Below the pieces are notes generated by a model, which was not told the origin of the DNA, did not search any database, and saw only the letters and a program-made list of their open reading frames with translations. From positions 64,769,398-64,833,397 of the forward strand of contig NC_063168.1 of NCBI RefSeq assembly GCF_023159225.1: 64,000 bases of DNA. The letters run 5' to 3'. The translations under genes were made by a program, and so were the position numbers. Positions 36,800-46,861 of this stretch are shown here, in pieces (the stretch's first letter is position 1; each line of letters starts with the position of its first letter). This DNA is from Perognathus longimembris pacificus. Lineage: Eukaryota > Chordata > Mammalia > Rodentia > Heteromyidae.

Positions 36800-37058
36800 A
36801 AAAGACAGTTTGGTCAGGCATGGTAGAATTACATGTAATTCTAGCTACCCAAGAGGTAGAAGTATGGGAAATGTGGTTTCAGGTTGTCCTGAGCAGTCAT
36901 TATTGGTCCTTGTCTGAAAAATGAACTACAAGGATAAGGACTTGGAAATGTAGCTCAAGTAATAAAGGCCAAGCAGGAGTCCATTACTGAAAACCTCAAT
37001 ACTGCCGTCCCCGCCCCCCACCCCCCCCCCCCACCCCCCGCCAAAAAAAAGACAGTTT
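36800..37058 (+). mobile_element. B1-dID SINE with 12-bp target-site duplication and C-rich tail
   Basis: Left half B1-like ('tcaggcatggtagaattaca', 'tgtaattctagctaccc', 'ccttgtctgaaaa'). Right half tRNA-like dID ('ggaaatgtagctcaagtaat' through 'ctgaaaacctcaatactgcc'). Between this and the short A-tail lies a C-rich expansion at 37006-37042. The duplication aaaagacagttt at 36800-36811 and 37047-37058 shows that the C tract lies within the inserted unit. Confidence 0.8.
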
Positions 37059-37119
37059 AATCATGGAAACCAAAATATTTGTAGCATGATGATAGTATAA
37101 GTGATGCTATAAATCTGTA

Positions 37120-37365
37120 AGGCGGAGATGGTGGCTCACTGCACTGGTGGTTCACATCTACAGTCCTAACACCTCGGGAGTCTGAGGTCTCAGGATCAAG
37201 GTTCAAAGCCAGCCTGACCAGGAAAGTCCTGTGAGACGCTCATCTCCAGTAGACTACTCAGAAAAGGCAGAGTTGGCTCCTTGGCTCAAGTGAAGAGTGC
37301 TAAGCTTGACGAAAAGAACCTCAGGTACAACACCACTCAGGCCCCAGAACTGGCACCAAAAAGAA
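37120..37365 (+). mobile_element. 7SL/B1-like + Geo composite SINE (sense)
   Basis: 'ggtggttcacatctacagtc', 'cgggagtctgaggtctcagg' and 'ttcaaagccagcctgaccag', then the Geo half 'cttggctcaagtgaagagtg' to 'ccccagaactggcac' and an A-rich tail. Confidence 0.8.
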
Positions 37366-37393
37366 AAAAGACCGGATCTACAACTTCCTTCTG

Positions 37394-37652
37394 TCAGTGT
37401 TGATTGGACAGTGCCACTGCAGTTCTCTCTGCACGCGATGCTTCTCCTTTGCCCACTGTGATGGTATTCCCGCTCCACTTAGCCAATTCAACACAGGGGA
37501 TTGCTGTCTGTAGAGCGTCCTCAGCTGTCAAAGCTCCCTCCCAGACATCAACTGAGCATTCAGGAAGCCTCTACCTTCAAAAATGTTGCCATAATTCATT
37601 CAACTGTATGTATTTGCCTTCATATTTTGCCACTAGTTGCTCAGCATTTTGA
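37394..37652. other. Block open on both strands, possible degraded coding relic
   Basis: The minus strand is open for about 58 codons from 37569 to a stop at 37394, with protein-like composition (it includes LAKWSGNTITVGKGEASRA). The plus strand is open for about 82 codons (37404-37652). I recognise no family. Relative to its neighbours it is richer in G and C and has three CpGs. It could be an old exon, a pseudogene piece or chance. Confidence 0.2.
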
Positions 37653-37759
37653 GGGTAGAAGAGTAGGATTTAAATTTTGGGTTTTCTGTTTTGTTATTTT
37701 CCCATCCCTGATGCAAAAGATTGTAACTCATATGTAAGATAAACTTAATAAATATTTGA

Positions 37760-37786
37760 ATATATACATATATATGTATATGTATT
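37760..37786. repeat. AT-rich near-palindromic simple repeat
   Basis: 'tatatacatatatatgtata' is self-complementary. Confidence 0.7.
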
Positions 37787-38602
37787 AAGAGAGAAGGATA
37801 AAAACAAAAAAGAAGTTAGACTGTTTCTTCCAAAGCTTGACTGTAGCTTAGAAATAATTTGAAGTCACGTAAGAACTTCATTTGGTAGGATTTAGCCTCT
37901 TTTTTTGTGTACATTCTACTCTGTAATCATCTGGTAATCTCGGCATGCTTTTGAGCAATGTAAGTTCTTGGCAAATATCCCAGTTTATGAATTAAGTAAC
38001 AAGTGTCTGAGAGTCCAGAGTTATTACTACACATTGTGCAAATCTATATGTAGTATCATAAATTCTAATGGAATCCCAAAGTACTGATCATAAGAAATAG
38101 CTGAATTTTAAATACTGAGAGTAAAACATCATGCTAAGTGCTTTAATTATATTTTTTTTCCTTTGGAACTGATGATTTTATTATATCTGACACTATTAAG
38201 AAAAATGAATTCTTTGGTGGGACTAAAATCTGAAAAGCCGGCACATTTTAAGTGCTTTCTCTTTGGGTGAAGATTTATTTTATTTTAATGTGAGACCACT
38301 TAGTGAGTGAGAAGGTTGTAAAAGACATTTGTGTGTGCATTAAAATTTTACAGGCTCTATGTTCTTAATATTTTACAATGTATATTATACATTTCCTGAA
38401 AAAGTAGAAGATCCCTTAAAATGGAAAGAGTTTGGTTTAAATAACCATTTGCATATACCTACTAAGTGGAACATGTCCAAATGTATGTATTATGTGTATA
38501 AATAAGAAACTTAGTAGGTTCAGGGAAATATAATAGCTTCATAGAAAGTGCTTTTCTTTATTCTTCTTAACTTTCTTTTTAGTGTATTTGTTGGCTCTGG
38601 GG
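37787..38602. other. Unassigned AT-rich sequence
   Basis: Nothing recognised. Confidence 0.4.
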
Positions 38603-38609
38603 GAAAGTG

Positions 38610-38641
<32 letters not shown>

Positions 38642-38849
38642 GGCCAGTCCTGGGGCTTGGACTCAGGGCTTGAGCACTGTCCCTGGCTTCTTTTTGCTCA
38701 AGGCTAGCACTCTGCCACTTGAGCCACAGCGCCACTTCTGGCCATTTTCTGTATATGTGGTGCTGGGGAATTGAACCCAGGGCCTCATGTATATGAGGCA
38801 GGCACTCTTGCCACTAGGCCATATCCCCAGCCCCGAAAGTGCTTTTCTT
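38603..38849 (-). mobile_element. IDL-Geo SINE with 15-bp target-site duplication
   Basis: Near-consensus antisense dimer with a long T tail. gaaagtgcttttctt at 38603-38617 and 38835-38849 is identical. Among the best-preserved copies in the window. Confidence 0.93.
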
Positions 38850-38934
38850 GCTGTGTGGCTGAGTGGTTGAGTTGCTGAGTGCTGAGTCAAAAGTTTGACT
38901 AGCCTTCAGCTTGTGGTTCATGTCTATAACCTGA

Positions 38935-39139
38935 GCTCCTCTGGGCCTGGGTACTATCCTTGAGCTCGTCAGCTCAAGGATAGTACTCTACCACTTGAGC
39001 CACAGTGCCGCTTCTGATTTTCTGGTGGTTAATAATAATCTCAAGGACTTTTCCACCCAGGCTGGCTTTGAACTGTTATCATCAGATCTCTGTCTCCTGA
39101 GTAGCTAGGATTACAGGTGTGAGCCACCAGTGCCTGACT
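38935..39139 (-). mobile_element. 7SL/B1-like + Geo composite SINE with perfect hairpin
   Basis: Reversed Geo half, linker 'ctggtggttaataataatct' and reversed B1 half ('gagtagctaggattacaggt'). Positions 38951-38986 form a perfect 16-bp inverted repeat with loop cgtc. The preceding 38904-38932 ('gcttgtggttcatgtctata') resembles a sense B1 start, so two fragments may abut here. Confidence 0.75.
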
Positions 39140-39959
39140 GCTTGAGTTCTTTTATTAACATTCTCTAAGAAGATACACTGTATGCACGTATCTGATATTC
39201 AAAGGCATGCATGATTAAACATGTACAAACATGAGCCATAGTGTTTGGGTTGGGATCTTTTTTGACAAATCTGGATAGAGTGGTCATCACAAGCAGCAGC
39301 CTGAACTTCCCTGTTGCTATTCTGAAGTTATGTGATTTTGTAACCCCACACCCACCAGCCCTCCATCGCATTGCATAGGTAATATGACTAAAAGGAACGA
39401 TGAGGGAACTCTACATGAAGTACCTGGCTCATTTCTATTCAGATTAATAGCATAATTATATAATGGTTTGTCAACTTTTCCTGGTGAGCCTGGACAAAGG
39501 TTATCTGATAACAGCAGTTTGATGCATTTCAATTGTAACAAATAGGATAGATTTTGCAATAATTTTTCTTGTGTTCCGAATATATTTAGCCTTTTCTTAT
39601 ATTACTTGAACTAATAAAATCGCAAGGTGTATCTTGTCTCAAAATTTCATGAGGACATTTTTCTCTTTTTGAAAACTAAACAAAAATTGCTCCTCCAGAA
39701 TTTTCCAATGTAACTCTTACCAATAGCTATCAAAAAATATCTAAAAATATTTCCAGGAAATTTTTGTTTCAAAAACAAAGTAATTAGATAGATGTGTTGA
39801 AATGTATATTATAATTGCTAGTATTATAAAACTACCCCAATAGAATATAAATTACGATATAAAAACATCTTCTATGAAAACTATGTCTTTGAATTAAATG
39901 CCTAGTTTATACACTGTTTTTGCAATGGTAGTTGAATGATTTGATCCGATTCACTCTTT
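39140..39959. other. Unassigned sequence
   Basis: AT-rich. No gene or repeat assigned. Confidence 0.4.
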
Positions 39960-40095
39960 AAGGACTCAATTCCCTGGTTGTAATATTTATAAAATAAATG
40001 TCTTCCTCAAAGAATTGCTATACCATTAAATGAAATTGATTTTTAAGTGTCTAGCTCAGTATCTGGCACATATTAGTGGCCCTGGATATAAGTTA
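39960..40095 (+). mobile_element. MIR fragment (sense)
   Basis: 'aaataaatgtcttcctcaaa' and 'attaaatgaaattg', then 'gtctagctcagtatctggca' and 'catattagtggccctgg' follow the sense MIR 3' half. Confidence 0.55.
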
Positions 40096-40357
40096 GAATG
40101 CCCAGCCCTCATCGACTTGCAACATTGTTGGTGGGAAAGGACCAAAAAGTCAACATGTTTTCAAATATAAACAGTAGAAAAATGTTTTTAAAGCGTTCTA
40201 AACGGGTGTATAATCCATTAAATAGAGCAGTTTAGGAATTGGTTACACAAGAGATGCATTTCCTGTGAGACATTGTAATCGTAAATACACTGATGTGATC
40301 CTCTATTGTAAATGTGACTTGTTTTGGTTGTTTTCACTGTAGTGGTAAAACTGAATG

Positions 40358-40925
40358 TTATGCATGATGGTTAATTTTAGCTGTCAACTTGATTGTTTCA
40401 AGGAATACCTTGATAACTGGTAAAACATTATTTTTTTTCATTGTGCTTCAGTGGATTTTTCCAGAGGAGACAAGTGTGCATGGATTAAGTAAGGGAGACC
40501 CACCCCCATTTGAGGGGGAGTGGATTGCATCCAACTAGCTGGGGATTAGGATAAAAAGAAAAACAGAAAGAGAATTGGTTGCATTCTTCTTCTCCTGTTC
40601 TTGGATGTCAGAATGCCAGGCTATCCAAACTTTGGGCAATAGTACATAAGAAAGTGACATGCTGGCTTTCCAGACTTTTGGTCTTCAGTTTCAACTCTTT
40701 ACCATGAGCTCCTCAGGTTCTAAGTTTTTATGTTTTCAACAATGCCCTGGTTCGTGTATCCTATGTTTCTAGCTAGCTGACAGCATCTTGAAGGACTTCT
40801 CTACCTCCCAAATTGCAAGAGCCTATTCCATAATACATTTTTTTTCGCCTCTCTCTATATGTCATATTAATTGTGCCACTCTAGAGTACTCTGATAAATA
40901 CAAATACACTCTGAATTTCAGAGAC
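40358..40925 (+). mobile_element. Ancient mammalian interspersed repeat, family not named
   Basis: It opens with 'gatggttaattttagctgtc' and 'aacttgattg', passes through 'ggtaaaacattatt' and a 'cccacccccatttgag' block, and closes with 'agcctattccataata' and 'gtactctgataaatac'. This layout is of a familiar old mammalian retro-repeat, but I cannot name the family confidently. Confidence 0.5.
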
Positions 40926-41019
40926 TCTTTGCAAACAATAATATTGTCTCTCTTGTGGAGTGGCTTATTGACTCCATGTTGAATGATCAAACATTTTGAT
41001 CATTTTTGTCTTGCTTGTT

Positions 41020-41225
41020 GTTGTTTCTGGACTGTCGATTAAACCTGAGACCTTGTGCATACTCTACAAATTCTCTGCCAGTGACCACATCCTAAATATC
41101 CTCTATCTCTTGTTTTTTTTTTTTAAGTTTTGTTTTGTAGCCTTGATTATCCTGTAATTGTTGATCCTCCTCCTCAGCCTTCCTGAGTGCCAGAGTTCCA
41201 GGCTTATGGGATCACCCTTGGCTAG
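41020..41225 (-). mobile_element. B1-dID dimeric SINE (antisense, old)
   Basis: Reading the minus strand, a B1-like half (41225-41115; plus-strand text 'agccttcctgagtgccagag') is followed by an ID-like half (41100-41020; 'gattaaacctgagaccttgt', 'ctctgccagtgaccacatcc'). Confidence 0.6.
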
Positions 41226-41702
41226 CATTCTGAAAAGCTAGATTATCATGAGAATGGCAGTCATAATATTGAATGTAGGTAGGTGAAAATGGAAATAGGA
41301 AAAATGAAGGGATAAGTAGGGTAGAGAGAGGTTGGATGAAAGGTGTGAGTTGTGCCATGCTGAACTGAAATTCCTCAGTACCACCATTTGGGAACCTGAC
41401 TTGCGCTGCAGAGCACTTCCAGATATGGCCTATCTGGGAGTGGTGGTGATACTGCAGATGGTTTCTCAGCCAACAGTGACAAATACACATTTATTTAGTT
41501 TGATAATTCATTGTATTGTTCAATTCCTGAAACTTTAGCTATTGCCTTTTGATCTTTTTTTTCTTTCAGCTCTTTGAACATTGTAATTATACCCAATTTA
41601 AAGTTGTTTCAGATTTTTAATTGTTAATTGATGTTTTGTCTTCAGGAAATAAGTCACCACAGTGCAGAGTAAGCATTCTGAGCAAAGCAAATGTTTTGAT
41701 CA
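41226..41702. other. Unassigned sequence
   Basis: No repeat or gene assigned. Opposing open frames at about 41212-41538 look like chance. Confidence 0.35.
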
Positions 41703-42080
41703 CTGTTCCAAGTGGAATTACGTCTCCTTCAAATTCATATGCTGAGGGCCTAACCCCCAGTGTGGCTGCATTTGGAGATAAGGCCTTCTAGGAAGGAATT
41801 CAGGTTAATTGATTTTATTAAGGTGGGCCCTAATCTGATAAAACTGGTGAACACATAAGAGAAGGAAGAAGAGGTACTAGAGAGCTCTGTTTCTAACTGT
41901 GTACACCCATTAGATGAGGACTCAGGGAAGAGAGAACTGACCTTAGGCAAGAACGGTCTAACCAGAAATTACTCTGCCAACAACCTAGCCTGCAACTTCC
42001 AGCCTTCATAAGTGTACAGAATACCTACATTTATGTTGTTTCAGCCTCAAAGTCTGTGGTCTCTCCATAGGGCAATCCAA
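41703..42080 (+). mobile_element. MLT1-type MaLR solo LTR (sense)
   Basis: 'ttcaaattcatatgctgagg', 'gcctaacccccagtgtggct', 'gcatttggagataaggcctt', 'gtgggccctaatctgataaa', 'tagagagctctgtttctaac' and 'aacttccagccttcataagt' reproduce the MLT1 LTR order. No internal region is present. Confidence 0.75.
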
Positions 42081-42524
42081 ATCCACACATTGAAAAGCTA
42101 AGGATTATAAATCACAAAATAATCTGATATAAACTTTAAATCAAATATGATCAAAATGTTTAAAGATGGCAAAAGACAAACGTCAAAGATCACAACTACT
42201 TAGGAGAGCTAGGACTATAGAAGTGGGGAAAAAAGGGGAAAAAAAGAAAATCTAGGAGTAAAAATAAAGGTTTTTAGTTTCAGTAGATCCATACTCATTT
42301 TCAAAGTAAAGGTAAATTTCTGACAGTCATGCATGAAGAAGCTATTGCAAGCCCAATTCCCATTTGCAGATTCTGAATGGATGCATCTACAAATACTGAT
42401 TGGTGCATAACAAAAGTACATTTCAAATTAAATGGAAAAAAATCATACTAAAGATAAGAATTACCAGTTGGGAAAAACAGAGATGTGGAAGTCATGTTCT
42501 CATGTTATATCTAATGGCTACTTG
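42081..42524. other. Unassigned sequence
   Basis: A-rich. Nothing recognised. Confidence 0.35.
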
Positions 42525-42662
42525 GGAGTGCAGTGGAAGGAAGGTGGGAGAGAAATGAGGGAGGAGGTATCAAGTCTGACAAGAAATGTATTCACTACCT
42601 TACATATGTAACTATAACCTCTCTGTTAATCACCTTGACAACAAAACTAAATAAAAAAATAT
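42525..42662 (+). mobile_element. LINE-1 3' UTR tail (sense)
   Basis: 'gaaatgagggaggaggtatc', 'gacaagaaatgtattcacta', 'gtaactataacctctctgtt' and an A-rich end, as in the L1 tails near 21.0 and 46.8 kb. Confidence 0.65.
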
Positions 42663-42965
42663 ATGCTGATCCCGTTGCTAATGACATGGGACAAAGAACA
42701 AAATACCACATAAAAACACTGGGTTAGTAGTGTGTTCTACTGTAATTTCGAGTCTTGGTTGTTGATACATGGAAGCAGAACTATTATTAATGATGGTACC
42801 GAAGTCACTGGAAAGAGTAGCAATCATTGGTTGCCTGAATACCCAGGGAGGGTTGTTGAACAGTGTGATACCCTCTAAAGCCCAATTTAAAATAAAATTC
42901 TGATCTCAATTTGTGTCTTAAATTCAGCTTTTCCTCCTCCCCCAAAGGCATACTGAGATTCAGAT

Positions 42966-42966
<1 letters not shown>

Positions 42967-43011
<45 letters not shown>
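42967..43011 (+). repeat. (GT)n microsatellite
   Basis: About 22 uninterrupted GT units. Confidence 0.95.
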
Positions 43012-43012
<1 letters not shown>

Positions 43013-43399
43013 ATATACTAAAATGCCATATATGGTGAGTTGAAATAGTGTAATTTGGAAGAAAGAAGAAAGAGCTGTGCTTTCATTCCTCTTTCTTCGG
43101 GTTCGTCGCATAAGAAGAGATCCTGGTGAATTGTGTCTACCTCTTCAAATTGAATGTTGTGCTCTCGTCCTGAGTTTTGCCTGTCTGCATAGGGTCAGAT
43201 TTTCACTGTGTGCCCAAATCTGGAACAATTTCAAAACAATGTCAGTCTTCATCCATCTTGTAAGAACCTTGGGAACAGCCATTTATTTCCAGAAGAGCAA
43301 GATATGAAAAAAAATAGAAAGAAAGAAATATCTCTCTTGGGACTTATCTGTGGTTGTATTTATTAACTTTCTTAAACTCCTTTTCTTCAAAGAAAAGTT

Positions 43400-43960
43400 G
43401 ACAGCTATTCAAGGTTATAAATATTCAGTGTGATAGCCATTTGCGATGAACTCTGCATTGGGTTCTAAAATAAAAATAATAATAATTGCTTTTGCTTGTT
43501 GCCATAAATTTAAATAATGTTTGAGCATCATTTTCCCACTCAAGGTGACATTAGTGATAAACCTGGGTTGGGTGCTCTCTAAATATTAATAACATATCAA
43601 AGTGTGTGATTTGTCAGTCAATATTGCTACAAAATTGGCCTGAATAATGGAATACCAAAACAAACTCAAAACGTGTCCGGATTGATTAAAAGAACTGGGG
43701 AAAAAATCATAGAAAATTATTAATATACAATTGATTTTTAAATGTGTTTGCATTATTTGGTTGAATGGCCCTTGCTGGCATGATAGTGTAGCATTTTAAT
43801 GTCATTAACAGTGCCTTATTTTTTAGGAGAGATTGTTTTAAAAATGCAATTCTGTAATGTTGAAGTTTTATAAATAGCACACATTACATTTATATGCAGG
43901 AAATAATGCATATTAAAATAAAAAAGGGCTAAGGAATTTTACTTTCAAAATAAAAATAAT
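43400..43960. other. Repeat-free AT-rich block, candidate conserved non-coding DNA
   Basis: No repeat signature. Clustered homeodomain/POU/MEF2-like motifs include 'attattaatatacaattgat', 'ctctaaatattaataacata' and 'gcattttaatgtcattaac'. This look is typical of deeply conserved developmental enhancers in gene deserts. That reading is inference from style alone. Confidence 0.3.
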
Positions 43961-45710
43961 TAAAATTATACATGGGAATTACGTATCAAATACAGCCCTT
44001 TATTAGGATACACATACGTACAGTTGACATAGTACTTTTACAATGCAAAAATTTAGGTCTCTAGATAAGTATGTACTCAAAATTATAAACATAAAAAATA
44101 TGAGCCCAAATGAGAGAAAACCCAGAGTATCTTTGAGCAGTTAAGATATCATGTAGATGACTTGGTCCAATATTCAAAGTCACATATGAAACATGTGGAA
44201 GTCATCTCATGCTTTCCAGGAAGGGAAACCCAGCCCCCTGTTTCTACATAGAAATTAGAACTACGCCTTGTTTCCATGAAATGTAACCATAGGGATGCCA
44301 TCCACCTACTATGCTGACCCAAGCCAGAGAGCCAGTGCTATAAGAATAATGGAAACGGCAACAGAATATTCACCAGCAATAGAATCTGTTAGAATGAAAT
44401 GACCAAATTAAAGAACTGAGGGACATAACTGCCTTCGCATCTTCAAATTAGAAGAATGATTGTGAAAAGGCATTTCCAAGCTGAGAAAAGAAAATATAAT
44501 GCAGTACATAGAGACTAGATGGACAAAAGTGAAATTGAGCCAAGCACAAAAACACAATATAATGCAATTTGTAGAGATGTGATGGAAGAAACTTGAAAAT
44601 GATCTCAGAATTAATGAATAAATTGTAAAATGTATTGTAAGGGAAATTTGTAAATTACATTGGACACTAATAAAATAATTGTATATTGTGATGACAGGAA
44701 TGATTTTATTATGTCAAACAAGGTAGAAATAATAGAAATAATAAGAAAAAATCCATAAGGGTTGAAAAGATTTTTAGAATTGGAGAAATGAAAAGATCTT
44801 TAAGCCTTTTTCTTGGAGTAAGTTAAAATACTGAAAAATATTAGAAAATGTTTTTACAATATAAAGCAATAGAAATCAAATGAAAAGAAAATCTTGAAAT
44901 GTACACAAATATTATGAATAGACAAGTCACTGGGGAGAAAAGTTGTGTGGCAATTAACATTAAATATTTTAAAAACCAAAATGCAAGCAAGCAATAAAAA
45001 GTAAATAGAAAGCATAACTCAAAGGTGGTAGAAAAATGAATAGGTACCTAAAACAACATATTGTTTCATAAATAAAGGTTATTACTGTTGAACAGCCATG
45101 CTTGTCCTGAATAGCTTTGTCAAACTTTTATGTGAGAAATAAGTAATCTTCTATCTCATTTAGTCCCTTGAATTATAAATATTCTCTGTTACAAAAACTT
45201 TTACTAAGCCAGTACAGAGTTTGGTTCATTACAGTGGGATCCTGTCAAACGAAACCTAAGTTAATAAGCATTGACTTGGTGCTCATGAACCAAATAAGCT
45301 GAGCATAGAATATAACCAAATGTTGGTAACTATATCAGGCAGAGTTTACTCTTAACAAAAGAAATATAAACAGCAGGATCTACCTAGTAACTAGGTAGGA
45401 ATTGTCTCTCAACTGAGGATCAAGTCTTTGTTCAATAGACAAGTGAAGAAGTATGGCCTAGAACTCTTGGCCACAAGATAAAGTTGCTCCTCATAGAAAT
45501 ACGACCTCCTTTAGGGAAACCTACAGTCTACTTTTAAGTCTTTTCAACTGCTTGAATTTGCCCACTCTCATGCCTGGACAATCCTGGACAATTTCCCTGA
45601 TCTACAGGAATCACGACATTAATCATCTCTACACAGAACTTTTTCAAGGATATTTACATTACAATTGGATTGTCTAAGTGGAAATCTATAACCTAGCCAA
45701 CTTGTCCCAT
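43961..45710. other. Unassigned A-rich sequence
   Basis: The A-rich plus-strand character (about 44380-45050) may hide a very old retroelement, but no order of blocks could be matched. Confidence 0.35.
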
Positions 45711-46861
45711 AAGAAGATCAGATACCACTTTCCAGAGTGGCTGAACCAGTTTATACTCCCACCAACAATGAAGTAGGGTTCCCTTTTGGCCACATCCCCT
45801 CCAACATTTGTTATTGTTAGTTTTCTTGATAAAGGACATTCTTATAACCTCAATGTTGTTTTGATTTGCATTTCTTTTATGGCCAGTGACATAGAGCACT
45901 TTTTCATATGTCTCTTGGCCATTCTCATTTACTCATCAGAGAGGTCTCTTTTTAAGTCTTTAGCCCACTTGTTGAGGGGGCTGTTGATTCTTAAGAATGC
46001 TAAACATAGAGCTCCCCTATGACCCGGCAGCCCCACTTTTGGGCATCTACCCAAGAGACCACAAACAAGAACACATTAAAGCCACCAGCACAATTATGTT
46101 CATCGCACCACAATTTGTCATAGCTAGAATCTGGTACCAACCCAGATGCCCCTCAGTAGACGAATGGATCAGGAAAATGTGGTACATATACACAATGGAA
46201 TTTTATGCCTCTATCAGAAAGAATGACATTGCCCCATTCATAAGGAAATGAAGGATTTGGAAAAAAATTATACTAAGTGAAGTGAGCCAGAGCCAAAGAA
46301 ACATGGACTCTATGGTCTCCCTCATAGGGAATAATTAGCACAGGTTTAGGCTAGTCACAGCAGAGGATCACAAGAGCCCAATAGGTATGCCCTTATGAAT
46401 GCATAAGATGATGCTAAGTGAAATGAACTCCATGTTATGAAAACTACTGTTATATAACTGTTGTAATTACTTTCAACATTCCATGTGAAACCGTAGCTTC
46501 TATTGTTGATGATCATTTTGTATTCCCTTCCTGTGGTTGTACCCGCACTATCACTGTATCTTATCTGAGTACACTGGAAACTGGCATTAGAACTAGGGAA
46601 GTGAAAGGGAATATCAAAATTGAGAGACAATGGATAAAAAGACAAACGACTCCAAAAGCAATACTTGCAAAACCATTTGGTGTAAACCAACTGAACAACT
46701 GCATGGGGGGAGAGGGATAGGGAGAGGGGGGAGGGGGAATGAGGGAGGAGGTAACAAACAGTACAAGAAATGTACCCAAGGCCTAATGTATGAAACTGTA
46801 ACCTCTCTGTACATCAATTTGACAATAAAATAAAAATTAAAAAAAAGAAAAAAGAAGATCA
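45711..46861 (+). mobile_element. 5'-inverted (twin-primed) LINE-1 with 10-bp target-site duplication
   Basis: Two L1 pieces lie head to head. 45721-45989 is antisense and carries the ORF2 cysteine motif region (CWRGC..HCWWE). 45990-46851 is sense, starting just downstream in ORF2 (LNIELPYDP..., ending in MWYIYTMEFYASI), then the 3' UTR and an A-rich tail. aagaagatca flanks both sides (45711-45720, 46852-46861). The inverted part lacks a few codons after 'acattgaggt'. The element is non-functional because of 5' truncation and inversion. Confidence 0.9.
46705..46737 (+). other. G-quadruplex-prone tract in L1 3' UTR
   Basis: Runs of 6, 3, 3, 6 and 5 G separated by 1-3 bases meet the usual four-run rule. 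Its antisense counterparts occur in the L1 tails near 48.65 and 53.84 kb. Confidence 0.7.
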
